A stretch of 33,751 bases of DNA from assembly GCA_017539125.1 (NCBI GenBank), contig JAFYHO010000095.1, positions 1 to 33,751 on the forward strand, written 5' to 3'. The notes below the pieces were generated by a model. It had not been told where the DNA came from. It made no database searches and saw only the letters and a program-made list of their open reading frames with translations. This DNA is from Actinomycetaceae bacterium. GTDB lineage: Bacteria > Actinomycetota > Actinomycetes > Actinomycetales > Actinomycetaceae. Numbering within the stretch: position 1 is the stretch's first letter; every line of letters starts with the position of its first letter. Positions 16,281 to 25,517 of the stretch are shown piece by piece. Position numbers and translations under genes: made by a program.

Positions 16281-17667
16281 GTGAGCAGTCCTCAAGAATA
16301 AGGGAGCCGAGTTCACTCACATCTCCCGCACCCATTGTCAATAGCAAATCTCCAGAGTGAGCGCTGCGCGCCAACGCGTGAGCTGCCTCAATGCGGTCGG
16401 CGATAAAACGAGCAGAGCCAGACATATGGTCAACAATCAGATGCCCGTCAATCCCGTCCATAGGTTCTTCTCGCGCTCCATACACACCCGTCACGATGAC
16501 GTCATCTGCCAAGTCGAGGGCGCGGGCAAAATCTTCGGCGAAATCGCGCGTGCGCGAGTACAAGTGCGGCTGGAAAAGCACGCGCACGGTATCAGCCTGC
16601 TCGCGGGCTGCAAGGATAGTTGCCCGCACTTCTGTCGGATGGTGAGCATAATCGTCAATAAGGCGCACTCCCCCAGCCTCACCGCGCCACTCAAAGCGCC
16701 TACCTGTGCCAGAAAAATGCTCCAAAGCGCGAGCCATCGTCTCGCCATCAATTCCCAATTCGAGCCCCACAGCCCACGCACCAGCCGCATTGAGGAGGTT
16801 GTGCGCACCGACAATGCGGGAAAGATTGATATGCACACTTTCCTTATCGCAGCTCAAGCGCCCTGAGGGGTGCCCAGCTGTCATCGCTTCTTCGTCGATA
16901 CGAATATGGCGAGAAGCGCCCTCAATAGCCTCGCCGCGACCATAAGAGACAACTCTGCGTCCCTGCCGAGCCATCGCCTCCCCCAAACGCCGTGCGCGCT
17001 CGTCATCGGCACACACAATAAGCGCTCCGTCATCACAGACGGTGTGGGCGAACTTTTCAAAAATATCATCAAGAGCCTGCGCCGATTCGTAGTGATCGAG
17101 GTGGTCATTTTCTATATTGGTCACGATGGCTACCCGCGGACGGTAATTGAGGAAAGAGCCGTCAGATTCGTCAGCCTCTGCGACAAAAATATGTCCCGTC
17201 CCGCTGTGTCCACCGCTGCCATAGCCAGCGATAGAGCTGCCGATTGCCCACGAAGGATTCTTGCCGCTCTTTTCGAGTGCGACAGCTATCATCGCAGACG
17301 TTGTTGTTTTTCCGTGGGCACCCGCGACGGCAACGAAATCCTGATTGGACGCTGCTAGGGCAAGAGCCTGAGAACGGTGCAGTATCTCCCACCCGCGCCT
17401 TTGAGCCTCGCATAATTCAGGATTGCTCGGAGTAATCGCTGAGGAAATAACCAGAGTAGCATCGCCATCGGGAAGATTCCGGGCGTCATGCCCGCAGTAA
17501 ATATCGGCACCCAAGCTGGCAAGGCGCTCCGTGATCTCGCTGGCGCGCATATCGGAGCCCGACACTTTCGCTCCACGTGCGAGAAGAAGCTCGGCGATAA
17601 CACTCATGCCTGCTCCACCGATGCCGAGAAAATGGAAAGAGCGCCCAGCAATACGAGATGATGTCAT
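16270..17667 (-). CDS. murC: UDP-N-acetylmuramate--L-alanine ligase MurC
   Basis: MurC adds the first amino acid, L-alanine, to UDP-MurNAc in the cytoplasm using ATP. The 465-residue protein shows the three-domain Mur ligase plan. The UDP-binding Rossmann domain has GIGGAGMS at 15-22, the ATP-binding P-loop is GAHGKTT at 116-122, and the central domain contains NIENDHLDHYE. The C-terminal domain has DDYAHHPTEVRA and LFQPHLYSRTRDF. The ATG at 17667 overlaps the murG stop as ATGA, so translation is likely coupled. The 3' end overlaps ftsQ by 11 nt. Confidence 0.98.
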   Translation of the reverse strand: MTSSRIAGRSFHFLGIGGAGMSVIAELLLARGAKVSGSDMRASEITERLASLGADIYCGHDARNLPDGDATLVISSAITPSNPELCEAQRRGWEILHRSQALALAASNQDFVAVAGAHGKTTTSAMIAVALEKSGKNPSWAIGSSIAGYGSGGHSGTGHIFVAEADESDGSFLNYRPRVAIVTNIENDHLDHYESAQALDDIFEKFAHTVCDDGALIVCADDERARRLGEAMARQGRRVVSYGRGEAIEGASRHIRIDEEAMTAGHPSGRLSCDKESVHINLSRIVGAHNLLNAAGAWAVGLELGIDGETMARALEHFSGTGRRFEWRGEAGGVRLIDDYAHHPTEVRATILAAREQADTVRVLFQPHLYSRTRDFAEDFARALDLADDVIVTGVYGAREEPMDGIDGHLIVDHMSGSARFIADRIEAAHALARSAHSGDLLLTMGAGDVSELGSLILEDCSHGS

Positions 17668-18794
17668 TTATTTTCCTCCGCAACACCGATAATCACATCA
17701 GCTAAACGCTCAGCCGCGTCTGTCGGACTTGTCGAGCGCGCAGCTGCCCCCATTGTGCGCAAGGTTTCTGGCTGCCCTAGCAGCGGCAATACTTCATTGA
17801 CAAGAACATGCGCAGTGAAATCCGCATTGCGCACCAGTATGCCACCGCCAGCGGCCACAACATCTGCCGCATTCAATTCCTGCTCGCCATTACCAATAGG
17901 CAGAGGAACATAGACAGCAGGAATACCAAGGGCTGCCAGCTCTGCAACGGTTCCAGCGCCAGAACGGCAAACAACAAGGTCAGCCAGAGCGTAGGCATCT
18001 TCCATTGTCTCGAGATATTCGCGCACATGGTAATGCTCGCCAGCAGACGATTTCTCAAGCGCTGTGCGAATTGGCTCGTCTTTCCCTTTGCCTGTCAAAT
18101 GTAAAACCTGAATATCCGCGTCAGCAATCGGCTCAAGACACGCCTCCAGCACTTCGTTGATATGCTGAGCCCCTAAAGAACCTCCCGTGACAAGCAGCGT
18201 CGGCATTTCGGGATTCAAACCAAGATTATCAGCCGCTTTGAGACGACGCCCTGCTCTTTCGTCCGCACCCAAAAACGCAAGTTCAGCAATCGCAGGGCGC
18301 AAGGGAAGCCCCACAGTAATCGTTGTGCCTTTCGCAGCTTTCAAAGGGGTGGAAGCGAAAGTGAGGGCGACGGTGTGCGCCATACGCGCGCCAAGCTTAT
18401 TGGCAAGTCCCGGCTTAGCATTTTGTTCGTGCAAAACAATGGGGATAGAGCGCTTACTGGCTTCGAGGTACATCGGAGTAGAGACATAGCCGCCAAAGCC
18501 TACGAGAACATCGGGTTGAAAATCGTCGCATATGCGACCAGTTTGGGCGCGTACTCGATGAAAATCTCGCGGAAAACGCAGAGCGTTCATATTAGGTCTA
18601 CGCGGAAAAGGGACGCGGTCTATCGTCTCAAAAGAAAACCCTGCGTTGGGAACTAAATCTGCTTCCAAGCCTTCACGTGTCCCCACAACCACTACATCTG
18701 CCCCCCGCTCTCGCAAAAGCGTAGCAGTAGCGAGAAGAGGATTGACGTGACCGGCAGTCCCACCTCCCGCAAGCACAACCTTGATGCTACTCAT
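17664..18794 (-). CDS. murG: Lipid II-forming GlcNAc transferase MurG
   Basis: MurG transfers N-acetylglucosamine from UDP-GlcNAc to lipid I on the inner face of the membrane, making lipid II. The 376-residue protein is a GT-B glycosyltransferase. The N-terminal G-loop is GGGTAGH (10-16), a second glycine loop is TGGSLGAQHIN, and the donor-binding region is CRSGAGTVAELAALG followed by PLPIGNGEQELNA. The His in GTAGH and the Glu in TVAE are family-typical. The start is the ATG at 18794, inside the end of ftsW (8-nt overlap), with GGAGGA upstream. A longer frame to 18881 runs through ftsW coding sequence and is rejected. Confidence 0.98.
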   Translation of the reverse strand: MSSIKVVLAGGGTAGHVNPLLATATLLRERGADVVVVGTREGLEADLVPNAGFSFETIDRVPFPRRPNMNALRFPRDFHRVRAQTGRICDDFQPDVLVGFGGYVSTPMYLEASKRSIPIVLHEQNAKPGLANKLGARMAHTVALTFASTPLKAAKGTTITVGLPLRPAIAELAFLGADERAGRRLKAADNLGLNPEMPTLLVTGGSLGAQHINEVLEACLEPIADADIQVLHLTGKGKDEPIRTALEKSSAGEHYHVREYLETMEDAYALADLVVCRSGAGTVAELAALGIPAVYVPLPIGNGEQELNAADVVAAGGGILVRNADFTAHVLVNEVLPLLGQPETLRTMGAAARSTSPTDAAERLADVIIGVAEENK

Positions 18795-20040
18795 GATCTC
18801 CTCCGGACATAACAGCCTTGGCACGTCGAGCCGAGCGACGTACTGTGAACGATTGACGTACGCCGTCGACATCGAATGCACAGGACAAGACTACCCCTAT
18901 TGCCAAAAGTGAAGCCAGCATAGACGAACCACCCAGAGAAATAAACGGAAGAGGAACGCCAAAGACGGGAATAAGACCCGTCACTACCAGCATATTTGCC
19001 AAAGCCTGGCCACAAAGCCACAAGGCTGTTCCAGTGATAAATAAACGGGCAAAACGATTAGGGTGCATACGTGCCATATACAGTAAAACAGCACCGAGAG
19101 CAATAAAAGCTCCCATGAGCAAGACAGTTCCTGCCAAACCGAATTCTTCTCCCACAACCGCGAAAATAAAATCGGTTTGTGCCTCCGTCATATTACCCGG
19201 CCATTTTTCTCGACCAGTCCCAAAGCCCGTACCGCCGAGCCCTCCCGAGCCGAAAGCCCACAGAGCGTAATCGACTTGGCTGGGTGCGGTGCCGTCTGGC
19301 AGAGAAAAGAGCGAATCAAAATACTGCTGAAAACGTGTCAAACGCGAGGAGCGATATGCCACAAGCACAGCAAGACCGAGCACTCCACCTGCGCCCGCTA
19401 AAAACAAATAACGAGTCGGGCCACCAGAGAGCCAAAACATTCCCACAATAATGAGAATAAATACGAGGGCAGTTCCCAAGTCACCGCCAGCAAGCACGAG
19501 AGCAATAGCAGCAGCAGCCCCAGTTCCTGACCATTTCATGTATTTCCACTTGTAATCGACTCCTGGCTTAAACTTGGCTAAATCGTAAGCGAGGAAAACG
19601 ATAAGAGCTAATTTTAGGAACTCCGAGGGCTGGAGGGTGCGACCTGCGATACCAATCCAGTTAGTATTTCCTGCGACGGTAACACCCAAAGAGGTGAAAA
19701 TGAGCGCTTGCAAGATAAGCGCGAGAACAAGTATGACGGGAGCTGCCATACGGAAAACCCGCATCGGAATAAAAGCAGCGATAGCGCATAAAACAATTCC
19801 AATGAGGGCGAATTGCAACTGTGAATTAGCCGAGGAAAAGAGCGAATATTTCTCAGGGTCATCTACGTGGAGTTGGATAGATGAGGGCGCTGTTGCCGAA
19901 TAAACCATGAGCACGCCAAAAGCGACAAGGCACAAGGTGATAAAGATGAGGAAGAAGATACTCTTTCTCATCGCTTCTTGCGTTGTGACTTCTCCACCTA
20001 CATTCTCGTCATTGGTAGACCCATGCATGGAACCCATCAT
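18787..20040 (-). CDS. ftsW: Septal peptidoglycan glycosyltransferase FtsW (SEDS family)
   Basis: FtsW polymerises lipid II into septal glycan strands together with its class B PBP partner, FtsI. The 417-residue protein has a short cytoplasmic N terminus and about ten membrane helices, beginning with KSIFFLIFITLCLVAFGVLM. It carries the SEDS landmarks TLQPSEFLKLALIVFLAY, FIFAVVGEEFGLAG and PLPFISLGGSSMLASL near the C terminus. The ATG at 20040 overlaps the murD stop as ATGA. Two more in-frame ATGs follow at once, so the exact start is uncertain by a few residues. It lies in the cluster between murD and murG, which favours FtsW over RodA. Confidence 0.96.
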   Translation of the reverse strand: MMGSMHGSTNDENVGGEVTTQEAMRKSIFFLIFITLCLVAFGVLMVYSATAPSSIQLHVDDPEKYSLFSSANSQLQFALIGIVLCAIAAFIPMRVFRMAAPVILVLALILQALIFTSLGVTVAGNTNWIGIAGRTLQPSEFLKLALIVFLAYDLAKFKPGVDYKWKYMKWSGTGAAAAIALVLAGGDLGTALVFILIIVGMFWLSGGPTRYLFLAGAGGVLGLAVLVAYRSSRLTRFQQYFDSLFSLPDGTAPSQVDYALWAFGSGGLGGTGFGTGREKWPGNMTEAQTDFIFAVVGEEFGLAGTVLLMGAFIALGAVLLYMARMHPNRFARLFITGTALWLCGQALANMLVVTGLIPVFGVPLPFISLGGSSMLASLLAIGVVLSCAFDVDGVRQSFTVRRSARRAKAVMSGGDHE

Positions 20041-21503
20041 AAAGCCTTCGCTGCACTAGCGAACTTATCGCCACGCTCAGCATAGGAAGCAAATTGATCC
20101 ATAGAAGCACAGGCAGGGGCAAGCAGGACGGTCTGTCCAGGGTGCGCCAGATGCGATGCCTGAGTGACTGCCTCGCCCATCGGCTCAGAACAGCTGGGGT
20201 CAATATAGCGAACGGGGATATCGTCACATTGCGCCAAAGCCTCACGCCATGGGCTCTGATCTGTACCAATGACGACAACACCAGCAAGTTTGTGACGAAT
20301 GGATGCAACGAGCTCAGTAAAACGTGCCCCTTTGGCAAGCCCACCGACAATCCAAATGACGGATTTATCCTCTTGGGCGTTTAAGGAAGCCTGGGCTGCA
20401 TGAGCATTGGTGGCTTTTGAATCATCGATATAGCGCACTCCCCCATGCTCGGCGACCAGCTCAATACGATGGTTTCCAGCAGGAAAGGACGCGAGAGCGC
20501 GCACAATAACATCGGGGGCAATATCAAGCGAGCGTGCCAGTGCCGCGGCGGCGAGAGCGTCACTGAGAATATGGGGAGGTAGGGACGAGCCTGTAGGAGC
20601 AAGATGCGCGATATCGTCAAGAGTAAAAAGTTCGCATGCGTGAGTATCCGGTTGGTCAACAAATGCGCGGTCAACAACAATATCCTCAACTAAACCTATC
20701 TGCCCCACACCAGGAACACCATAGGTGAGCCCGACCGCGCGTGCCCCCGATTGCATATCTGCCGTATCAATCATCGACTGCACACTAGGATCGCCAAGCG
20801 GATAGACACCAGCAGTGCGGACATTGTTGTAGATACGGGCTTTTGCGTCATGATATGCCTGACGGCTTCCATGCCACTCGAGATGGTCGTCAGCAAAATT
20901 GAGGCACACCGACGCTTCGGGCTTCATTGCAGAGGTAGTGCGTAACTGGAAGGAAGAAAGTTCGAGAACAAAGGCATCGTAGGCGTCCTCGTCTGTACGC
21001 CGTGTTTCATAAACAGCGGGATTGCCAATATTGCCCAATGCCTGCCCGCCCAGACCTGCTTCGCTCAGTATTGCTGCGGTCATCGAAGCCGTCGTTGTCT
21101 TTCCATTCGTCCCTGTGACGCACAGCCACGGAGCACCCTGTCCCTCACTGTCGAGTGCACGCAGATGCCAAGCTAAGTCAATCTCGCTCATCATCTGCAC
21201 ACCGCGCGCCCCGCACATTGCAAAGAGCGGATCAACTTCGGCAATACCGGGAGCAGGGATGACAATATCAGGGTCAAAATCGCTCACAGCGTCGGCAAGA
21301 CGTGTATTGTCGCTGTGGGCATAGCGCGTTTCGGCCGTGCACTCTGCCAAGTCAAGGCGCTCTTCATTGGCATCAAAAAGACCCAGAGCTACCCCGTCCA
21401 ACTCATCCAGTGCCTCACATACTGCAAGACCTGATTTACCTAAACCAACAACGCCAATACGCGCCCCGTCAAAAAGAGAAGAATTGGGATTTGCCTGCCT
21501 CAT
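20037..21503 (-). CDS. murD: UDP-N-acetylmuramoyl-L-alanine--D-glutamate ligase MurD
   Basis: MurD adds D-glutamate to UDP-MurNAc-L-alanine using ATP. The 488-residue protein starts MRQANPN. It has the UDP-site Rossmann motif IGVVGLGKSGLAV, the P-loop GTNGKTT at about 131-137, the central NFADDHLEWHGS and the C-terminal YIDDSKATNAHA with VWIVGGLAKGA. The ATG at 21503 overlaps the mraY stop as ATGA; a start at 21518 would lie deeper in mraY. The gene is longer than E. coli MurD (about 438 residues), partly from a loop of roughly 30 residues in the middle domain (after GDPSVQ), as is common in actinobacteria. Confidence 0.98.
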   Translation of the reverse strand: MRQANPNSSLFDGARIGVVGLGKSGLAVCEALDELDGVALGLFDANEERLDLAECTAETRYAHSDNTRLADAVSDFDPDIVIPAPGIAEVDPLFAMCGARGVQMMSEIDLAWHLRALDSEGQGAPWLCVTGTNGKTTTASMTAAILSEAGLGGQALGNIGNPAVYETRRTDEDAYDAFVLELSSFQLRTTSAMKPEASVCLNFADDHLEWHGSRQAYHDAKARIYNNVRTAGVYPLGDPSVQSMIDTADMQSGARAVGLTYGVPGVGQIGLVEDIVVDRAFVDQPDTHACELFTLDDIAHLAPTGSSLPPHILSDALAAAALARSLDIAPDVIVRALASFPAGNHRIELVAEHGGVRYIDDSKATNAHAAQASLNAQEDKSVIWIVGGLAKGARFTELVASIRHKLAGVVVIGTDQSPWREALAQCDDIPVRYIDPSCSEPMGEAVTQASHLAHPGQTVLLAPACASMDQFASYAERGDKFASAAKAL

Positions 21504-22582
21504 TGCGTTGCCAACCACTCTGCATAAAAAATTCCTACACCAAGAGCAGCGAACATAAGCTCAATCAGCCAAAAACGCACAACAACAGTCACTTCTTGCC
21601 AGCCGAGTAATTCAAAATGATGATGGAGTGGCGCCATTTTGAAAACACGTTTTCTCTTCATTTTGAAGACGGACACTTGGATAACGTCAGAAAGGACTTC
21701 AAGAAGGTAGACCCCTCCGATAAGCAAGGCAAGAAACTCGGTATGGGTGAGAATGGAAAGCCCCGCAAAAGCGCCACCAAGCGCCAAAGACCCCGTGTCC
21801 CCCATGAAGATCTGAGCAGGAGACGTGTTCCACCATAAAAAGCCGATGCAAGCGCCCATAATAGCGGCGCAAATGATGACTAAATCGCGTGGGTCGCGCA
21901 CTGTATAGCATCCTGGACTTGCTTGCGTGGATTCGCAGATGTGGCTGGACTGCCAGACTGTAATCAGGGTGTATGCACCAAAAGCAATCATGGATGCCCC
22001 GGTCGCCAGACCGTCCAGACCATCGGTGAGATTAACAGCATTTGACCACGCGGTAATAAGAAAATTAGCCCAGATGACAAAGAGAACGAGCCCAAGCGCA
22101 AAACCTGCGAAGGCCAAAGAAATACCAGACTCGCGCACAAACGAGATATTCATCGACGCAGGCGTTAGACCGTTGTCATTTTTGAAAAATAAAACAAGGA
22201 CGGCAAAAACGATTCCGACAAAGGCTTGAGCAATTATTTTGGCAAGTGGAGTCAAACCAAGAGATTGCTTCTGGCGAATCTTCGTCATATCGTCCAGAAA
22301 ACCGATAAGACCAAGCCCTAGCATCAAAAAGAGAAGTAGCAGACCCGAAATGCCGGGGACACGCCCAGCCGCAAGATTAGCCACTGCGTATCCAAGGACG
22401 GTTCCCAAAAGAATCATAAGACCGCCCATAGTGGGGGTGCCACGTTTGGTGAAGTGGGAGGTTGGACCGTCTTGACGGATAAACTGACCGTATTGACGCA
22501 CAGTCAAGAAACGAATAAGCGCTGGAGTACCTATGATGACAACGAGAAAGGCGACAGTCGCCGCAATGAGAATAGAGAGCAC
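21500..22582 (-). CDS. mraY: Phospho-MurNAc-pentapeptide transferase MraY
   Basis: MraY moves phospho-MurNAc-pentapeptide to undecaprenyl phosphate, making lipid I in the cytoplasmic membrane. The 360-residue protein has about ten membrane helices and the family's conserved loops. These are KRGTPTMGG near residue 50, the acidic pair in FLDDMTKIR (97-98), NLTDGLDGLATG near 190, FMGDTGSLALGG near 265, and HHHFELLGW near 320. The start is GTG at 22582, 2 nt after the murF stop, with AAGGA at proper distance in the murF end. Confidence 0.98.
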   Translation of the reverse strand: MLSILIAATVAFLVVIIGTPALIRFLTVRQYGQFIRQDGPTSHFTKRGTPTMGGLMILLGTVLGYAVANLAAGRVPGISGLLLLFLMLGLGLIGFLDDMTKIRQKQSLGLTPLAKIIAQAFVGIVFAVLVLFFKNDNGLTPASMNISFVRESGISLAFAGFALGLVLFVIWANFLITAWSNAVNLTDGLDGLATGASMIAFGAYTLITVWQSSHICESTQASPGCYTVRDPRDLVIICAAIMGACIGFLWWNTSPAQIFMGDTGSLALGGAFAGLSILTHTEFLALLIGGVYLLEVLSDVIQVSVFKMKRKRVFKMAPLHHHFELLGWQEVTVVVRFWLIELMFAALGVGIFYAEWLATQ

Positions 22583-22584
22583 TC

Positions 22585-23985
22585 TCAGTCCTTCCCGAAG
22601 AACAGGTCAGCTATTTTCCATACGCCTGACCCATTCGATCCTTTAAGCAGTAACGTATCGTTATCGGCGGTCATTGAACACAGCACAGTATACGCCTCTT
22701 CCGCGTCTGCCACGCTATGGCACTCTATGCCCTCGCGCACCGCCGCCTGATACAGCTCTTGCGTTCCTTGTCCAACACAAACAAGGATATCAACCCCAGC
22801 TTCTGCTAACACGGAAGCGAGAGCGCGATGCTCACTGGCACTGGCGTCTCCTAATTCCAGCATTGCCCCTAAAACAGCGATTGTGCGCCCGCGGGCACCG
22901 ATACGCGACAGAGCAGCAATACCAGCACGCATGGAGTCAGGATTGGCATTGTAAGAGTCATCAATAATGCATACTCCCCCGATATTTCGCACATCCATGC
23001 GATGTGGACTGAGAGCGTGGGCTTGATTGAGCTGGCTGGCAATGGTTTCACCAGATAAGCCCAAGGCATAGGCGATACTTGCTGCCGCTAAAGCGTTTGC
23101 AACATGATGTCTGCCTGACAACTGGAGCGTAATGGGATAAGTCTCGTCACCAAAACACATGGTGAAGGAAGCGCATCCACGCTCATCGTCAGTAATATCG
23201 CGGGCATAAACATCTGCTTCTTTCTCCGAAGAGAAGAAAATAACTGGCCCGCGCGCCAATTTCGCCATATCGGCGACTCGCTCATCATCTGCGTTGAGAA
23301 TAATCGGCGCGCCTTCTCTGGCCCCATACAGCATTTCACTTTTTGCCTGCGCGACTTTCTCAATGCCCCCGAATTCGCCCAAATGCGCACGAGCCACAAT
23401 GAGTACCGCAGCAATATCGGGAGGAGCAATCGAGGTGAGGTATTCGATATTGCCTACATTGTCGGCGCCCATTTCTAAGACGAGTGTGGCAGTGGAATTG
23501 TCTGCGCGCAACGCCGTCAGAGGCAAGCCGATTTCGTTATTGAAAGAGCCGGGTGGGGCAATAATGGGGCCGCGAACACTCAAAATCTGGGCAAGTAAAT
23601 CTTTTGTTGTCGTTTTGCCGACCGAGCCAGTAACCGCTACAAGACGAAAATCGGCGTTTTCATTCTCTCGGATGCGTTCAATATTTGCTCGGGCTAAATC
23701 CCCAAGAGCCTTAGCAACATCGGGAACAACAAGAAGCGATGTTTCTGGAGCACCTGTTGCCAGTGCCGTATCAAGATCGCTCGTTAATACGGCTCGCGCC
23801 CCGAGCTGGAGCGCTTGTGCCGCAAAAGAAGCACCGTTCACACGTTCGCCGTCAAAAGCCGCGAATAAATCTCCGTCACTAATCTGGCGCGTATCGCTGA
23901 CAACACCAGTGATAACAAGACCTTCATCACCTGTATAGGCACCACCACAATCGAGGCATGCCTGCCTCAAAGTAATCGGTATCAT
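22585..23985 (-). CDS. murF: UDP-MurNAc-tripeptide--D-Ala-D-Ala ligase MurF
   Basis: MurF adds the D-Ala-D-Ala dipeptide, completing the pentapeptide precursor. The 466-residue protein has an N-terminal domain with VVSDTRQISDGDLFAA, the P-loop GSVGKTT at 120-126, and the typical FNNEIGLPLTAL and LEMGADNVGNIEYL blocks. The C-terminal domain contains IDDSYNANPDSM. The gene begins at the ATG at 23985, 2 nt after the murE stop, and ends 2 nt before mraY, so it is part of one tightly packed transcript. Confidence 0.98.
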   Translation of the reverse strand: MIPITLRQACLDCGGAYTGDEGLVITGVVSDTRQISDGDLFAAFDGERVNGASFAAQALQLGARAVLTSDLDTALATGAPETSLLVVPDVAKALGDLARANIERIRENENADFRLVAVTGSVGKTTTKDLLAQILSVRGPIIAPPGSFNNEIGLPLTALRADNSTATLVLEMGADNVGNIEYLTSIAPPDIAAVLIVARAHLGEFGGIEKVAQAKSEMLYGAREGAPIILNADDERVADMAKLARGPVIFFSSEKEADVYARDITDDERGCASFTMCFGDETYPITLQLSGRHHVANALAAASIAYALGLSGETIASQLNQAHALSPHRMDVRNIGGVCIIDDSYNANPDSMRAGIAALSRIGARGRTIAVLGAMLELGDASASEHRALASVLAEAGVDILVCVGQGTQELYQAAVREGIECHSVADAEEAYTVLCSMTADNDTLLLKGSNGSGVWKIADLFFGKD

Positions 23986-23987
23986 TC

Positions 23988-25517
23988 CTATCCCTTCTGG
24001 CGCTCTTTGCGAACTTTAAGCGCTGCTCGGGCTTGTACACGATCATCGAGTTCAACCACGCCACCGGCAACATATTGATACAGCTCGTGTCCACGCCCTG
24101 CAATGAAAACTGTATCACTGTCCTCAGCTTCAACTATAGCTGTCTCAATCGCTTCACACCTATCGCCGATTTCTCTGACTTTCGCTTTCTGCCCTCGCGT
24201 ACCTTCGATGACGTGAGCGCGAATAATTGCTGGATCTTCCTCGTGTGGGTCGTCATCAGTAATAATCACTTCATCGCTATAACGTGCAACGACTTCACCC
24301 ATAGTGGGGCGTTTTTCCTTATCGCGTTCGCCTGCCGCGCCCGTCAGCGTAATAAGACGACCTTGAGTGGTCTCACGCAATGTTGTGAGAGCTTGAACAA
24401 GAGCGTCAGGATTATGAGCGAAATCGACGATAACACGGGGTTTGTCGCTGATAACTTCCATACGCCCTGGCACTTGAGGACTAATTCCTCCAGCGATGGC
24501 TTCTATCTCCTGTGCCGTCACCCCATCAGCAAGAGCCATGGTGAGTGCCAAAGCAGCATTCGCAATATTGAAAGAACCTGGCAGACTTGTTGAACTGCGA
24601 ATTGTCTGGCCTTCAGTAGATGTCACCGTAAAAAGCGAACTTGTGTCGGCATATTCAATATCGCGGACTTGCCAGCCGTCCATCCCCTCATCAAGAGTGC
24701 TGAAAACTGCCAGCGCCCACACATTGGAAGCGCCGAGTTTTTCTCGCGCATACTCATAGAGGCGACGTCCCCACTCATCGTCAACACAAATAACTGCTTT
24801 TTCAGTTTTTTCAGGGGTAAAAAGCGAGGCTTTGGCGGCGAAATACTCATCAAAGGTTTCGTGGAAATCAAGATGGTCATGCGTGAGGTTGGTAAAACCT
24901 GCGACCGTAAAACGAACAGGATCTGTGCGTTTTTGCGCCAGCGCGTGCGACGAGACTTCCATAACTAAGTTCTGTGCTCCCTGAGCGACAAAATGTGCCA
25001 GAAGCCCTTGAAAATCTGCTGGCTGAGGAGTGGTCAGCACAGAAGGAATGGCTTGCGTGCCAAGACGCATTTCGATTGTTCCAATGAGAGCTGTGGACAG
25101 CCCGCACGAACGGAAAATATGCTCAAGCATAAACGTCGTCGTTGTCTTACCATTAGTCCCTGTAAGGGCATATGTTGACAGCTGAGCTGCAGGATTACCG
25201 TAAATAAAAGAGGCAATATCGCCGAGCACTTCTGCTGGATTATCGACAAGAATATGCGGTATTCCTTGCGGAAGATAACCCGCCCCCTCGTCATCAGTGA
25301 GGACTGCGCATGCTCCCCGCCCAAGCGCGTCCTCGATGAATCTCGCACCATGAGTATGCTCTCCAGGCAAAGCTGCGAACATATCTCCAGGTCTTACGCA
25401 ACGGTTATCGGAGACAACACCACTAATCTGGGCATCGCCATGCGCGGTTAGCCCACTGTGACGGGCAATATCGACCAAGGATACAGGTGGCAGGAGCGGA
25501 CGCGGTAAGGCTTTCAT
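23988..25517 (-). CDS. murE: UDP-MurNAc-L-Ala-D-Glu--diamino acid ligase MurE, probably L-lysine or L-ornithine type
   Basis: MurE adds the third stem-peptide residue, a diamino acid. The 509-residue protein has GVVSDNRCVRPGDMFAALPG in the first domain, the P-loop GTNGKTT at 120-126, NLTHDHLDFH at 210-219, and K229 in AAKASLF, the usual carbamylated lysine. The specificity loop is DDDPHEEDP at 421-429. Enzymes that use meso-diaminopimelate have DNPR here, with the arginine binding the extra carboxylate. This protein has His425 instead, so a lysine or ornithine wall is expected. The ATG at 25517 overlaps the ftsI stop as ATGA with GGAGG upstream; an earlier start at 25556 is rejected. Confidence 0.97.
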   Translation of the reverse strand: MKALPRPLLPPVSLVDIARHSGLTAHGDAQISGVVSDNRCVRPGDMFAALPGEHTHGARFIEDALGRGACAVLTDDEGAGYLPQGIPHILVDNPAEVLGDIASFIYGNPAAQLSTYALTGTNGKTTTTFMLEHIFRSCGLSTALIGTIEMRLGTQAIPSVLTTPQPADFQGLLAHFVAQGAQNLVMEVSSHALAQKRTDPVRFTVAGFTNLTHDHLDFHETFDEYFAAKASLFTPEKTEKAVICVDDEWGRRLYEYAREKLGASNVWALAVFSTLDEGMDGWQVRDIEYADTSSLFTVTSTEGQTIRSSTSLPGSFNIANAALALTMALADGVTAQEIEAIAGGISPQVPGRMEVISDKPRVIVDFAHNPDALVQALTTLRETTQGRLITLTGAAGERDKEKRPTMGEVVARYSDEVIITDDDPHEEDPAIIRAHVIEGTRGQKAKVREIGDRCEAIETAIVEAEDSDTVFIAGRGHELYQYVAGGVVELDDRVQARAALKVRKERQKG

